Below are positions 34,318-44,114 of a DNA stretch of 64,000 nucleotides, piece by piece. Under the pieces are notes generated by a model. That model saw nothing but the letters and a program-made list of their open reading frames with translations. It searched no databases and had not been told where the DNA came from. The stretch spans positions 62,001 to 126,000 of the forward strand of contig NZ_JAMKYL010000005.1 of assembly GCF_027158465.1 (NCBI RefSeq), written 5' to 3'. This DNA is from Oxalobacter paeniformigenes (GTDB lineage Bacteria > Pseudomonadota > Gammaproteobacteria > Burkholderiales > Burkholderiaceae_D). The position numbers and the translations under genes are program-made. Position 1 is the first letter of the stretch. The number at the start of each line of letters is the position of its first letter.

Positions 34318-36419
34318 CTAGAACCCTGCTGATCGACAATTACGATTCCTTTACCAGCAACCTTTACCATCTGATTCTGGCCGTCAACGGCTGTGCACCG
34401 ACCGTCATACCCAACGATGCACGCGACTGGCACCCGGATATATTGCAACAATTCGACAACATCGTGATCTCGCCTGGTCCAGGACGGCCGGATCACGACC
34501 GTGATTTCGGCATCTGTCGCGATGCCATTCTGCAAAACACCGTACCGGTACTCGGCATTTGTCTGGGGCATCAGGGCATCTGCCACCTTCATGGCGGCCA
34601 TGTCGATCTTGCCATCCATGCACGTCACGGCAGATACTCACGCATCACACACGATGGCACCGGTCTGTTCGAGCATATTCCTTCCCCATTTACTGCCGTC
34701 CGATACCATTCGCTGGCCGTGGACAGACTCCCGGAAACATTGGTTGCCACAGCCCATGCGGAAGATGGCACCATCATGGCTGTCAGCCACCGTACCTTGC
34801 CACAATGGGGCGTGCAATTCCATCCGGAATCCATCGGAACGGCATTCGGCCACCGGATTTTTGAAAACTTCGACACGCTGACAAAAGAATGGAACCTGCG
34901 CCATGACAGAAGCCCGTTTGTCGCTTCACCGCCAAAACCTGCCATTTCAGCCCGGTCGATCTGCCGGGAACGCACCTCACTTGTCCTGCACCACCGTCGC
35001 CTGTCATACGAACTCGACAGCGAATACCTGTTCGATACCTGCTTCAGACATCATCCCCATGCCATCTGGCTCGACAGCAACCGCAACGGCTACGGATCGG
35101 GAAGATTTTCTTTCATGGGATGCGCCGGTGGGACACCCGGCCGTATCGCCAAAGCCGATATCGCAACCCGAAGCATCCAGATAACGGATTCCTCCGGTAC
35201 CCATACCGTCCGTCATTCCCTTTTCGAATGGCTTGAAGAAGATCTGGCGAAAAAACGCATCCCCCGCGATGGCATCGACATTCCATTTGAATTCACGCTG
35301 GGATGGATGGGGTATATCGGCTACGAAATGAAAGCGGACGGAACGAAAGAACGCCCACACCCGTCACCGTATCCGGACGCCATCCTGCTGTTTTGCGATC
35401 GCGGCATCGTCATCGATCATCAGGAAAAACAAATTCATCTGCTGGCATTGTCCGAAAAAAACGTGACCGGAAACGCCGTGAAATGGCTGGACGATATGGC
35501 GAACCGGTTTCGTTCATTCCGGCCAGACGACAGCCACCTGCCCGACTTGCCATCGCATCTTCCCATCAAGGCACCCTTCCGGCTCAGACACGACAAACAG
35601 ACTTACATCGACCTGATCCGGAAAAGTCAGGAATACATCCGTCAGGGAGATACCTATGAAGTCTGCCTCACCAATACAGCTGTCGGACACACGGATGCCG
35701 ATCCCTGGACGGCATATCGTATTCTGCGCCGCAACAACCCCAGTCCCTATGGGGCATACCTTCAACTGGGCGACCTGTACATCCTGAGCTGTTCACCGGA
35801 ACGTTTCCTGAAAATTTCCGGCGACCGCATCGCCGAATCGAAACCGATCAAGGGAACGCGCCCCAGATCGGCAGACCCGGAAAAAGACAGACAATTGTAC
35901 GAGTCGCTGGTATCCAGCGAAAAAGAACTGGCGGAAAACCTGATGATCGTCGATCTGGTCCGACATGATCTGGGACTAACGGCAACCCCCGGCAGCGTCA
36001 AGGTACCGAAACTGTTCGCCATTGAATCGTACCAGACTGTCCACCAGCTGGTCAGTACCATCACATCCACCATTCGCGAAGATTCCTCGCCATGCCAGTG
36101 CATCCGTGCCGCCTTTCCGGGCGGTTCCATGACCGGTGCCCCCAAACTGCGCACCATGCAGATACTGGACTCACTCGAAGGAGGCGCCCGCGGCATCTAT
36201 TCCGGTGTCATCGGGTATTTTTCCCTGTGCGGCGCCGTGGATTTGAGCATCGTCATCCGCACACTCGTCATGTCGCACGGTACCATGACGTTCGGCGTGG
36301 GAGGTGCCATCACTGCGCTGTCCACCCCTGAAGAAGAATTCGAGGAAACCCGCATCAAGGCCAAAGCCTTTCTCGATCTGTTCCAGACCGGTTTTGCCGA
36401 CGACACCTCAACACCCTGA
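34314..36419 (+). CDS. pabB: Fused aminodeoxychorismate synthase (PabA-PabB)
   Basis: A 701-residue protein joining a glutamine amidotransferase (about 1-195; nucleophile C83 in GICLGHQG, H170 and E172 in FHPES) to a chorismate-binding synthase (about 225-700). The synthase has the PIKGT motif at 511-515, where lysine marks aminodeoxychorismate rather than anthranilate synthase, and the GSMTGAPKLRTMQILD signature. It makes 4-amino-4-deoxychorismate for folate. The start is a TTG overlapping the rlmL stop, with GGAG nine bases before; the frame stays open upstream but that sequence is rlmL in another frame. pabC follows four bases after the stop. Confidence 0.93.
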   Translation: MTRTLLIDNYDSFTSNLYHLILAVNGCAPTVIPNDARDWHPDILQQFDNIVISPGPGRPDHDRDFGICRDAILQNTVPVLGICLGHQGICHLHGGHVDLAIHARHGRYSRITHDGTGLFEHIPSPFTAVRYHSLAVDRLPETLVATAHAEDGTIMAVSHRTLPQWGVQFHPESIGTAFGHRIFENFDTLTKEWNLRHDRSPFVASPPKPAISARSICRERTSLVLHHRRLSYELDSEYLFDTCFRHHPHAIWLDSNRNGYGSGRFSFMGCAGGTPGRIAKADIATRSIQITDSSGTHTVRHSLFEWLEEDLAKKRIPRDGIDIPFEFTLGWMGYIGYEMKADGTKERPHPSPYPDAILLFCDRGIVIDHQEKQIHLLALSEKNVTGNAVKWLDDMANRFRSFRPDDSHLPDLPSHLPIKAPFRLRHDKQTYIDLIRKSQEYIRQGDTYEVCLTNTAVGHTDADPWTAYRILRRNNPSPYGAYLQLGDLYILSCSPERFLKISGDRIAESKPIKGTRPRSADPEKDRQLYESLVSSEKELAENLMIVDLVRHDLGLTATPGSVKVPKLFAIESYQTVHQLVSTITSTIREDSSPCQCIRAAFPGGSMTGAPKLRTMQILDSLEGGARGIYSGVIGYFSLCGAVDLSIVIRTLVMSHGTMTFGVGGAITALSTPEEEFEETRIKAKAFLDLFQTGFADDTSTP

Positions 36420-36423
36420 AATC

Positions 36424-37206
36424 ATGTCTGCTGAAGTCATCTACCAGTACCATCCCGGAAAAACGCTTGTTCCTGTCGATGCACCGGAAACCGTCTTGCG
36501 CATCGCCGATTCATGGCTCGTAAGGGACGGACAGACCCGCGCACTGCACTGGCACCGTCAACGTTTTCTGTCGAGCGTCCTGTCGCTGACCACGATACAT
36601 GAACGGGATATCACCCCGTTCTGGGATGCCGCGATGGCATGCATTCCTGAAGCCGGTCTCTGGTTCCCGCGCATTGAACTGGCCGGTTCCTTCCGTCGTC
36701 CCGTTTTCCAGTTCCGACTCCGCAAGGCACCTGCAATCCGCCACACGATCCGCCTTCATGACGGTTATCTCACTGATTTCCGGAAAATGCCACGTCACAA
36801 AGGCCCGGATCTGGCGCAATGTATCGCCATGCGTCGCGACATCCTGTCTTCAGGTGCAGAAGAAGCCTTGATCACGACCCCAAAGGGATATGTTCTCGAA
36901 GGATTGACGAGCTCGATCATGTGGTGGGAAAACGGCACACTCTGCCATGTACCGCCCTCATGCAGGATTCTGCCGGGCATTACATGCCGACTCATTTTGC
37001 ATATCGCCGACCGTCACAAAATCCCCGTTGCCTGCCGGATGCGCAAACCGCACGAACTGAACCACCGTGAAATCTGGGCCGTCAATGCCCTTCACGGTAT
37101 TCGACAAGTCGTCGGCTGGGAACATTCCCCCATTCAAACCCATGCACACACTGACATCGGATACTGGCGAGAAGCACTGGAAAGTTTCCGGGAACCTGTC
37201 ACCTGA
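36424..37206 (+). CDS. pabC: Class IV aminotransferase-fold protein, probable aminodeoxychorismate lyase
   Basis: A 260-residue PLP enzyme of fold type IV. The likely PLP lysine is K126 in PRHKGPD, and the cofactor-phosphate region VLEGLTSSIMWWENGTL is typical. By position directly after pabAB it should convert aminodeoxychorismate to 4-aminobenzoate and pyruvate, completing the step to folate. The motif around the lysine differs from the usual KTLNY-type sequence, so substrate assignment rests partly on context. Confidence 0.82.
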   Translation: MSAEVIYQYHPGKTLVPVDAPETVLRIADSWLVRDGQTRALHWHRQRFLSSVLSLTTIHERDITPFWDAAMACIPEAGLWFPRIELAGSFRRPVFQFRLRKAPAIRHTIRLHDGYLTDFRKMPRHKGPDLAQCIAMRRDILSSGAEEALITTPKGYVLEGLTSSIMWWENGTLCHVPPSCRILPGITCRLILHIADRHKIPVACRMRKPHELNHREIWAVNALHGIRQVVGWEHSPIQTHAHTDIGYWREALESFREPVT

Positions 37207-37232
37207 GCATGAAGCCGCACAGTTTTTGCTGC

Positions 37233-38585
37233 CTAGACACCGGCGACCGTCATCTCTTCGATCAGAATCGACCCGGACTGCTTGGCTCCTCGAATCAGAG
37301 TATCGTCACCGACGGCGACGATATGCGCGAACATATCTTTCAGATTGCCTGCCACCGTAATTTCCTGCACCGGATACCGGATCACACCGTTTTCCACCCA
37401 GAAACCGGAAGCACCACGTGAATAGTCACCGGTCACATAATTGATACCCTGTCCCATCAATTCAGTCACGACCAGACCGGTTCCCATTTTTTTCAACATG
37501 GCATCGAAATCATCGCCCGCTCCGGTCAATGACGACGACAACACCAGATTATGTGAACCACCGGCATTGCCTGTCGTCTGCATTCCCAGTTTTCGTGCCG
37601 AATACGTCGACAAAAAGTAGCCGCATACCCTGCCGTTTTCCACAATCTGCCGCCGTCCCGTCCTGACACCTTCGTCATCGAACGGTGCCGACCCCATCGC
37701 CCCTTTGACATGCGCGTCTTCAAGCAACCCGATATGTTCCGGGAACACCTGTCTTCCTAGCGAATCCACCAGAAAACTGGACTTGCGATACAACGCTCCC
37801 CCTGAAATGGCATAAACAAACGAATTGAGCAACCCGATCGCAACCGGCGCCTCGAACAATACCGGACATTTCCGCGTTCCGATCTGTCGGGCGTCCAATC
37901 TTGCCAGCGCACGACGTGCTGCACGCTGACCGACCTCTTCAGGCGATTTCAGCCGATCAGGATCACGTGAAGCGGTATACCAGTAATCACGCTGCATATT
38001 GCCGCCTGACATCGCGATCGGTGCCACCGAGAAAGAATGGCTTGAGGCTGGATAACCGCCCACAAACCCTTCGCTGTTGGCGAGAATGAAGTGCGAATGC
38101 TGCACATTGACACTGGCGCCTTCACTGTTGGTGATCCGCTTGTCGGTATCGAAGGCGGCAGCTTCGGTACGTCGTGCCAGTTCGACGGCTTCTTCCGTAC
38201 CGATCGGCCAGCGATAATAAAGCGACAACTCCATCGGATGTCGTTCCAGCATATCCGCCTCGGGCAATCCGGCTGCGGCATCCTCGGACGTAAACGACGC
38301 GATGTTATACGCGGCATCGACTGTCTGTTTCAAAGACTGGAGCGAAAAATCCGATGTCGTCGCATTGCCCCGTTTTTTTCCGATAAAAACGGTTACACCG
38401 ATCCCCTTGTCCCGGTTTTTCTCGATCGTCTCGATTTCCCCCTTGCGCACGCTGACGGCAAGACCATTTCCCTCGCTCACACCGACAGCTGCACCGGATG
38501 CGCCCTTTTGTCGTGCATAACGCAATGTATCCTCGGCGATCTGTTTCAACTGATCGCTTGTGTAAATGAAATCGGGATCGACCAT
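37233..38585 (-). CDS. pmbA: Metalloprotease PmbA/TldE
   Basis: A 450-residue TldD/PmbA-family protein. PmbA pairs with TldD to degrade peptides and, in enterobacteria, process microcin B17 and CcdA. TldE-type proteins lack the HExxxH motif carried by TldD, and none is seen here. Conserved pieces are GSHNLVLSSS near residue 350 and ELMGQGINYVTGDYSRGASGFWVENG near 385-410. The frame runs much further upstream, but the ATG at 38585 gives MVDPDFIYTSDQLKQ and clears the divergent yjgA gene. It is convergent with pabC. Confidence 0.93.
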   Translation of the reverse strand: MVDPDFIYTSDQLKQIAEDTLRYARQKGASGAAVGVSEGNGLAVSVRKGEIETIEKNRDKGIGVTVFIGKKRGNATTSDFSLQSLKQTVDAAYNIASFTSEDAAAGLPEADMLERHPMELSLYYRWPIGTEEAVELARRTEAAAFDTDKRITNSEGASVNVQHSHFILANSEGFVGGYPASSHSFSVAPIAMSGGNMQRDYWYTASRDPDRLKSPEEVGQRAARRALARLDARQIGTRKCPVLFEAPVAIGLLNSFVYAISGGALYRKSSFLVDSLGRQVFPEHIGLLEDAHVKGAMGSAPFDDEGVRTGRRQIVENGRVCGYFLSTYSARKLGMQTTGNAGGSHNLVLSSSLTGAGDDFDAMLKKMGTGLVVTELMGQGINYVTGDYSRGASGFWVENGVIRYPVQEITVAGNLKDMFAHIVAVGDDTLIRGAKQSGSILIEEMTVAGV

Positions 38586-38673
38586 GATGATTATCTTATT
38601 GAAGGTATTGTCAAGGCTGTTATGATAGCAGCCAAATACAAATGATTTAATGACCTTACACAGAAGTCCGATT

Positions 38674-39273
38674 ATGCCAAATTCCAACAGAGGCAACTGC
38701 GGTTTCCAGTCCGAAGAATTCGGAGAAGAATACGACCGCCCTTCCAAATCGCAACGCAAACGCGAAATGACCGCATTGCAAAAACTTGGTGAGCAACTGG
38801 TCGATGCATCGGCCGAGCGTGTCGGCCGCATCGGCATACCAGATGATTTGCAAAATGCCATTTCCGAATGCCGCCGCATCAAAAACCACGAAGGCAGAAG
38901 ACGTCAGTTGCAATACGTCGGCAAGCTCATGCGCTCGCTTGATGAAGAAGACATCGCCAGGATCAACGAAGCCGTCGAAAGCTGGAAGGGACAATCCCGT
39001 GCGGATACGGTATTCATGCACGCGCTGGAAAACCAGCGCGAGAAATTGCTCTCGCAAGAAACGGCACTCACGGAATTCATGCAACGCTATCCCCATGCGG
39101 ACGTCCAGCAACTGCGAACGCTCATCCGCAATGCGCGAAAAGAAATTTCAGGTGGCAAACCCCCGAAAGCCTATCGTGAAATATACCGTCTACTCAGACA
39201 AATCATGACAGAACCATCACCGGCAAAAACCGTCTTACATGATACGGAAAGTGAGGAAAACCATGAACCATAA
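38674..39273 (+). CDS. darP: Ribosome-associated protein YjgA/DarP
   Basis: A 199-residue protein of the YjgA/DUF615 family, a factor associated with late 50S assembly. It has the conserved PSKSQRKREMTALQKLGEQLV start and the QLQYVGKLMR core (near 90-100). An ATG eight codons earlier (38650) is possible; 38674 is preferred because it begins MPNSNRGN, common in beta-proteobacterial homologues, with AGAAG upstream. It is divergent from pmbA and overlaps mog by 11 bases, an arrangement conserved in this group. Confidence 0.88.
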   Translation: MPNSNRGNCGFQSEEFGEEYDRPSKSQRKREMTALQKLGEQLVDASAERVGRIGIPDDLQNAISECRRIKNHEGRRRQLQYVGKLMRSLDEEDIARINEAVESWKGQSRADTVFMHALENQREKLLSQETALTEFMQRYPHADVQQLRTLIRNARKEISGGKPPKAYREIYRLLRQIMTEPSPAKTVLHDTESEENHEP

Positions 39274-39862
39274 ACCCGGAGATATCTCGATCGGTCTCGT
39301 TTCCATATCGGATCGTGCCTACAACGGCACTTACCCCGATCTGGGCATTCCCGCATTGCAGGACTGGCTGGCACATGCGATCACATCGCCATATTGGCTC
39401 GAAACCCGTCTGATACCGGACGACCGTGAACAGATCGAAAAAACCTTGCACGAACTGGTCGATGAAGATCGCTGTTCGCTGATCCTCACGACCGGCGGAA
39501 CCGGGCCTTCCCGTCGCGACCAGACACCGGACGCGACTCTGGCTGTCGGCACCCGTGAATTGCCAGGCATCGCCGAACGGATGCGCCAGATCAGCATGCA
39601 TTTCGTGCCGACTGCCGTACTGTCCAGACAAGTCGCCGTCATCTGCGAACGGCCGGATCACGCATCCCTGATCCTCAATCTTCCGGGCCGCCCGGCCGCC
39701 ATCCGCCAGACGCTGGAAGGTGTACGCGATGCCGACGGCAATATCACCGAACCCGGCATTTTCACCGCTATCCCCTACTGCATCGAACTCATCGGTGGCC
39801 CCGCCATCGAAACGAACGAAGCTATATGCAAGGCATGGCGTCCGGAAACCAAAACCAGCTGA
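39263..39862 (+). CDS. mog: Molybdopterin adenylyltransferase
   Basis: A 199-residue MogA/MoaB-fold protein that adenylylates molybdopterin before molybdenum insertion. The hallmark LTTGGTGPSRRDQTPDAT segment is present near residue 77, and a conserved LNLPGRPAAI segment lies near 143. The ATG has AGGA five bases upstream; a frame start eight codons earlier lies deeper in darP. It implies that the organism makes molybdenum-cofactor enzymes, although other mo genes are not in this window. Confidence 0.92.
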   Translation: MNHKPGDISIGLVSISDRAYNGTYPDLGIPALQDWLAHAITSPYWLETRLIPDDREQIEKTLHELVDEDRCSLILTTGGTGPSRRDQTPDATLAVGTRELPGIAERMRQISMHFVPTAVLSRQVAVICERPDHASLILNLPGRPAAIRQTLEGVRDADGNITEPGIFTAIPYCIELIGGPAIETNEAICKAWRPETKTS

Positions 39863-39899
39863 CCCGTTTTTTCCACCTGTTTAACCGACGAGAAAAACA

Positions 39900-40574
39900 A
39901 TGAACAGAACCTTTTTGCAATACAGCCAGACCGATACCGGCGCCGACCCCCAAACCAGCATCATCTGGATGCACGGTCTGGGAGATCACGGATCCAGTTT
40001 CATTCCACTGGTTCAGGAATTCGACCTCACAGGATGCCCGCCTATCCGTTTCATTTTCCCGCACGCTCCGGAACGCCCGATTACGGCCAATGCCGGTTAT
40101 CCGATGCGCGCATGGTTCGATATTTACAGTGGTTTTGAAGATTCGGACATGGAAGACACCGAAGGTGTCCATGAGTCACAACGTCTCATCACCGGCCTGA
40201 TCGAACAGGAAAGAAAACGCGGCGTACCTTATGACCGGATATTGCTTGCCGGCTTCTCGCAAGGTTGCGCCATGGCACTTTATACCGGCCTGTGCTTCCC
40301 GGAAAAACTGGGCGGCATCATCGGGCTGTCCGGCTATGTCCCGCTGATTTATTCTTTTCCTGAAGAACGCCATCCCGCCAATCAGGACACCCCGATCTTT
40401 CTGGCTCATGGCACAGAGGATGAAGTCGTCCCGTTCTCGCGTGGAGAAGATAGCATGCGACTGCTGCGCGCGCTGAACTACAATGTCAGCTGGAACGCCT
40501 ACCACATGACCCATACCATGTCCCTCACCGAAGTCAATGACCTCGGAGACTGGCTGCGTCAGCTGCTGGCATAA
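39900..40574 (+). CDS. Alpha/beta-hydrolase carboxylesterase
   Basis: A 224-residue esterase of the phospholipase/carboxylesterase (YpfH/EstB-like) family. The start has the oxyanion-hole segment WMHGLGDHG. The nucleophile serine lies in GFSQG. The acid is probably the aspartate in GTEDEVVP, and the histidine in the YHMTHTMS segment completes the triad. No signal peptide is visible, so it acts in the cytoplasm on short esters; the natural substrate is unknown. It lies 37 bases after mog. Confidence 0.9.
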   Translation: MNRTFLQYSQTDTGADPQTSIIWMHGLGDHGSSFIPLVQEFDLTGCPPIRFIFPHAPERPITANAGYPMRAWFDIYSGFEDSDMEDTEGVHESQRLITGLIEQERKRGVPYDRILLAGFSQGCAMALYTGLCFPEKLGGIIGLSGYVPLIYSFPEERHPANQDTPIFLAHGTEDEVVPFSRGEDSMRLLRALNYNVSWNAYHMTHTMSLTEVNDLGDWLRQLLA

Positions 40575-40587
40575 CCATGCCCATCCC

Positions 40588-40611
40588 GACCCGTGATATA
40601 TATCACGGGTC
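40588..40611. repeat. 24-bp perfect palindrome between convergent genes
   Basis: The two 12-base halves (GACCCGTGATAT and its complement) meet without a spacer. It lies 14 bases past the esterase stop and covers the yaeQ stop codon at 40603. In RNA from either strand it can form a hairpin, but neither side has a T-run, so a terminator function is uncertain. Confidence 0.5.
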
Positions 40612-41163
40612 AGCCTTGCATGCAGACGGGCCGATACTGCCCTGCAAATCCCACTCAAAGGCATCCTTCTCATCCATGACGGTCATTTGTCCGTCCTGAA
40701 CCAGACACTGCCACTGCATCGTACGATGCACACGAGCAACCATAAAATCTGTCAACGCTTCCGGCAGACAAACGACATCGAGATTGCCCATTTTCCCGAA
40801 ATCCGCCCCGTTTTTGCGCCACCATTGCATGACGCTGCGCCCGTAAGCGAACACCACGACCCGTTCAGCCTTGCGACAGGCGGACACGACACGACGCAAG
40901 GTCGGCGTACCGGTTTCGATCCACAACGCAACCTGCCCCTGCAAGTCATGCATCCACAAATCGGGCTCATCCGTTTCAGACAAACCTTTCGTAAACGAGA
41001 GCCTTTCATCGGCATAACACATAAACGCCAGTAAACGCACCATCATGCGTTCATCTGTCTCGGACGGATGCCGTGCCAACGTCAGTGAATAAGTACCATA
41101 ATGCGACCTGTCCATATCGTCGATCCGGACAGTCGCCTTGAAAATCGATGCGGAAAGCGCCAT
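40603..41163 (-). CDS. yaeQ: YaeQ family protein
   Basis: A 186-residue YaeQ homologue, recognised by SLTLARHPSETDERMMVRLLAF followed by YADERLSFTKGL and the C-terminal RTMQWQCLVQDG. YaeQ folds like a PD-(D/E)XK nuclease; in enterobacteria it was reported to compensate for loss of RfaH, but its reaction is unknown. The frame extends 29 codons upstream; the ATG at 41163 gives MALSASIFKATV, like E. coli MALKATIYKATV, with AGGAG close by. It lies 112 bases downstream of the yejF stop region and is transcribed from the same strand. Confidence 0.92.
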   Translation of the reverse strand: MALSASIFKATVRIDDMDRSHYGTYSLTLARHPSETDERMMVRLLAFMCYADERLSFTKGLSETDEPDLWMHDLQGQVALWIETGTPTLRRVVSACRKAERVVVFAYGRSVMQWWRKNGADFGKMGNLDVVCLPEALTDFMVARVHRTMQWQCLVQDGQMTVMDEKDAFEWDLQGSIGPSACKADP

Positions 41164-41274
41164 AACTCCTGCGTACTTGATGACCTCAAACCGGACGATA
41201 CGAATACATCCGGTGATGTCGCCGGAAAACACACCACCGGTACACACCACCGGTACCGACGAAAAACATCTCCG

Positions 41275-42987
41275 TCATCCGGCCCTCATGCGATACCGGT
41301 CTTTGGGAACCGCCGCCAGCAATGCCTGCGTATAGGGATGGACAGGATGACGGTACAATGCATCGGACTGCCCCGTTTCGACAACCTGGCCATGCTGCAT
41401 GACCATCACTTCGTCCGCCATATATTTCACGACGGACAAATCATGGGAAATAAACAGATACGACAAACCGAATTCGTCCTGCAAATCCTGCAACAGATTG
41501 AGAATCTGCGCCTGTACCGAGACATCGAGAGCCGAAACAGACTCATCGCACACCAGAACTTCCGGCTGCATCGTCAGGCAACGCGCAATGGCGATCCGCT
41601 GGCGCTGTCCACCTGAAAACTCATGAGGATAACGGTAAAACGCATCTGTCGGCAAACCGACCCTGCGCAACCAGTCGAACGCCATTTCCTGCCGTTCGGC
41701 AGACGAATCGCCGATTCTGTGGATCGTCATCGGTTCCATCAAAATCTGTCCGACCGTAAAGCGCGGATTGAGCGATGCATAGGGATTCTGGAACACGATC
41801 TGTATCCGCCGCCGGTACGGCATGAATTCCCTGTCAGTCATGGCCAGAATATCGTCTCCCTTAAACAGGACCTGACCGGCCGTCGCCTTGTGCAAACGCA
41901 TGAGCGTCAGACCCAGCGTAGTCTTTCCCGATCCCGACTCGCCGACGATACCAAGCGTCCTGCGACGTGGTAACGTAAACGATACGTCACGGACCGCTTC
42001 AAATACCCGCTTGCGAAAAAAACCGTCCCTGATCTCGAAATGCTTGCTCAAATGCCGCACATCCAGGACGACTTCATCCTCTTCGGCATATCCCCTGACC
42101 CTGTCCGGGCCACCCGCAAGCGACTCGCCACCCGAAGCCATGATATCCTCGATCACAGGCAGGTGATTCGGGCGCGCATCCATCGGCGGACGGCACAACA
42201 GCAATGCCTTTGTATAAGGATGCGATGGATGCTCGAAAACCGCCTGCGCGCTGGCCTGCTCACGGATTTCCCCATAACGCATGACGATAACTTCATCCGC
42301 GATTTCCGATACCAGCTGCAAATCATGCGTAATGAACAGTACAGACATATGACGTTTGCGCTGCAACGCCTGAATCAGCCCGATAATCTGCCGCTGTATC
42401 GTCACATCCAGCGCTGTCGTCGGTTCATCTGCGATCAAAAGCTGTGGCTCACAGGCAATCGCCATGGCGATCATGACCCGCTGCTGTTGTCCGCCGGACA
42501 ACTGGTGCGGATAGGCATCCACCTTGTGTTCCGGATCCACGATGCCGACCTCATGCAACAATTCGACCGCCCTTCTTTTCGCCTGCCGCGCATCCATTCC
42601 CATATGCAGGCGAAGCACCTCACCGATCTGCGCACCTACGGTAAACACAGGATTCAGTGACGACATCGGTTCCTGGAACACCATGGAAATTTCCGAACCA
42701 CACAATTTCCGCCGTTCCCTAGGCGTCATGCCGAGAAGGCTCTCGCCCCTGTAACGGATATCCGAAGAGGCGTCGATCACGACATTTTCAGGCGGCAACA
42801 ATCCCATGATCGCCAACGCACTGACCGATTTTCCGCTTCCCGATTCACCGACCAGCGCAACCGTGCTGTTTGCCGGAACGACAAAAGAAATGCCTTTGAC
42901 CGCCTCGAAAAAAGTCTTTTTGCCTGTCCTGAACGAGACCCGCAAATTGTCCACTTCCAGAAGGTGCTGATACCTGGTACCGTTCAT
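41275..42987 (-). CDS. yejF: Peptide ABC transporter ATP-binding protein, YejF type
   Basis: A 570-residue protein with two full nucleotide-binding domains. Each has a Walker A (GESGSGKS at 47-54 and GESGSGKT near 347), a signature motif (LSGGQQQR and FSGGQRQR) and a Walker B (LLIADEPTTALD and VLVCDESVSALD). The second Walker B has DES in place of DEP. The fused pair drives the YejBE permease in oligopeptide or microcin C-type uptake. Its ATG overlaps the yejE stop (ATGA). Confidence 0.94.
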   Translation of the reverse strand: MNGTRYQHLLEVDNLRVSFRTGKKTFFEAVKGISFVVPANSTVALVGESGSGKSVSALAIMGLLPPENVVIDASSDIRYRGESLLGMTPRERRKLCGSEISMVFQEPMSSLNPVFTVGAQIGEVLRLHMGMDARQAKRRAVELLHEVGIVDPEHKVDAYPHQLSGGQQQRVMIAMAIACEPQLLIADEPTTALDVTIQRQIIGLIQALQRKRHMSVLFITHDLQLVSEIADEVIVMRYGEIREQASAQAVFEHPSHPYTKALLLCRPPMDARPNHLPVIEDIMASGGESLAGGPDRVRGYAEEDEVVLDVRHLSKHFEIRDGFFRKRVFEAVRDVSFTLPRRRTLGIVGESGSGKTTLGLTLMRLHKATAGQVLFKGDDILAMTDREFMPYRRRIQIVFQNPYASLNPRFTVGQILMEPMTIHRIGDSSAERQEMAFDWLRRVGLPTDAFYRYPHEFSGGQRQRIAIARCLTMQPEVLVCDESVSALDVSVQAQILNLLQDLQDEFGLSYLFISHDLSVVKYMADEVMVMQHGQVVETGQSDALYRHPVHPYTQALLAAVPKDRYRMRAG

Positions 42988-44114
42988 GCATCCCCCTGTT
43001 TCAGTTTCGGATCCAGTGCATCACGCAAGCCGTCGGTAAACAGCGACAACGCCGTCACCAGCACAGCCATGGCCGCGGTCACAGCAGCCAGTTGCCACCA
43101 CTTTCCGAGAATCAGTTCGTTTTGTGCTTCGTTGAGCATACTGCCCCATGAAACCACACCGACCGGAACCCCGAAACCGAGAAAGCTCAGAATCACTTCC
43201 GACTTGATGAATCCGACCGACAAAATCGACATCTGCACCAGTGAAATATGACTGACATTGGGAAAGATATGCATGAACATTTTTCGCCAGTCCGATGCAC
43301 CGATCGTGCTGGCCGCCAGTACGTATTCCCGCTCCTTGTGCTTCATGTACTCGGCGCGAACGAGACGGAACACACCGGTCCATCCTGTAAGTCCCAGAAT
43401 CAGAATGATCGTCAGCACTCCTTTGCTTTGCAATACGGCGGCCACCGCCAGAATCAGCAACAAATACGGAATCGAAGTAAACACGTTATAAAACCAGTTG
43501 AGCAAATCATCGAGCCAACCGCCGAAATATCCTGCAAAAGCACCCAGAAGCGTGCCCAGCACTGTCGCGACCAACGCAGCGACCAGGCCGACAAGAATGG
43601 ACGTTTCAGAACCCTTGACCGTTTTCTTGATGACATCATGCCCCCACTTGTCCGCACCGAACGGCAGCGTTTTGAGGCGACCTTCTTCATTGCCAGACGT
43701 TATCCCACCGTCCTGTTGTGCCTGACGAATAACATCGAGTTCTTCCTGCAACGGATCGGCGATACCGTAATCATCAAAGACCGCTTGCCCGGACGACATC
43801 GATTTCCGCAATTTGCGCAATACATCCCTTAACGGATCAGCCGGATTTTCTGGTGGCAAATCGGCCGCCGGCACTTCTGCCGCCCGTTCCGATCCATCTT
43901 CCGCCTGTACACCGATAAAATCAGGCGGTGCATAGTGAACACCCACTTCCCTTGACCAGTCCGACGCGACGAGGCCTGATGCCGACAGCACGATCATCGC
44001 CAGAAAAAGCAGAACGATCCCCATCGAACACATGGCGACCCTGTCCGCCTTCAGGCGTTTCCATGTCAGTTTCCACAATCCGTCGGACTGCGCTTTCCGG
44101 TTTGTCATACCCAT
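42984..44114 (-). CDS. yejE: Peptide ABC transporter permease, YejE type
   Basis: A 376-residue inner-membrane permease. An N-terminal membrane segment near 26-48 is followed by a large soluble insert of about 100 residues. The five-helix transport domain follows, with the EAA-type loop around EYVLAASTIGASDWRKMFMHIFPN. The start at 44114 overlaps the yejB stop as TGATG; an ATG two codons later is an alternative. The long extracytoplasmic loop is typical of YejE. Confidence 0.93.
   Translation of the reverse strand: MGMTNRKAQSDGLWKLTWKRLKADRVAMCSMGIVLLFLAMIVLSASGLVASDWSREVGVHYAPPDFIGVQAEDGSERAAEVPAADLPPENPADPLRDVLRKLRKSMSSGQAVFDDYGIADPLQEELDVIRQAQQDGGITSGNEEGRLKTLPFGADKWGHDVIKKTVKGSETSILVGLVAALVATVLGTLLGAFAGYFGGWLDDLLNWFYNVFTSIPYLLLILAVAAVLQSKGVLTIILILGLTGWTGVFRLVRAEYMKHKEREYVLAASTIGASDWRKMFMHIFPNVSHISLVQMSILSVGFIKSEVILSFLGFGVPVGVVSWGSMLNEAQNELILGKWWQLAAVTAAMAVLVTALSLFTDGLRDALDPKLKQGDA

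Noticed and set aside
33070..36419. A single RlmKL-like fusion reading from rlmL into the next gene
   Set aside because: The next gene is in another frame and is clearly a PabA-PabB protein; no RlmK domain is present.
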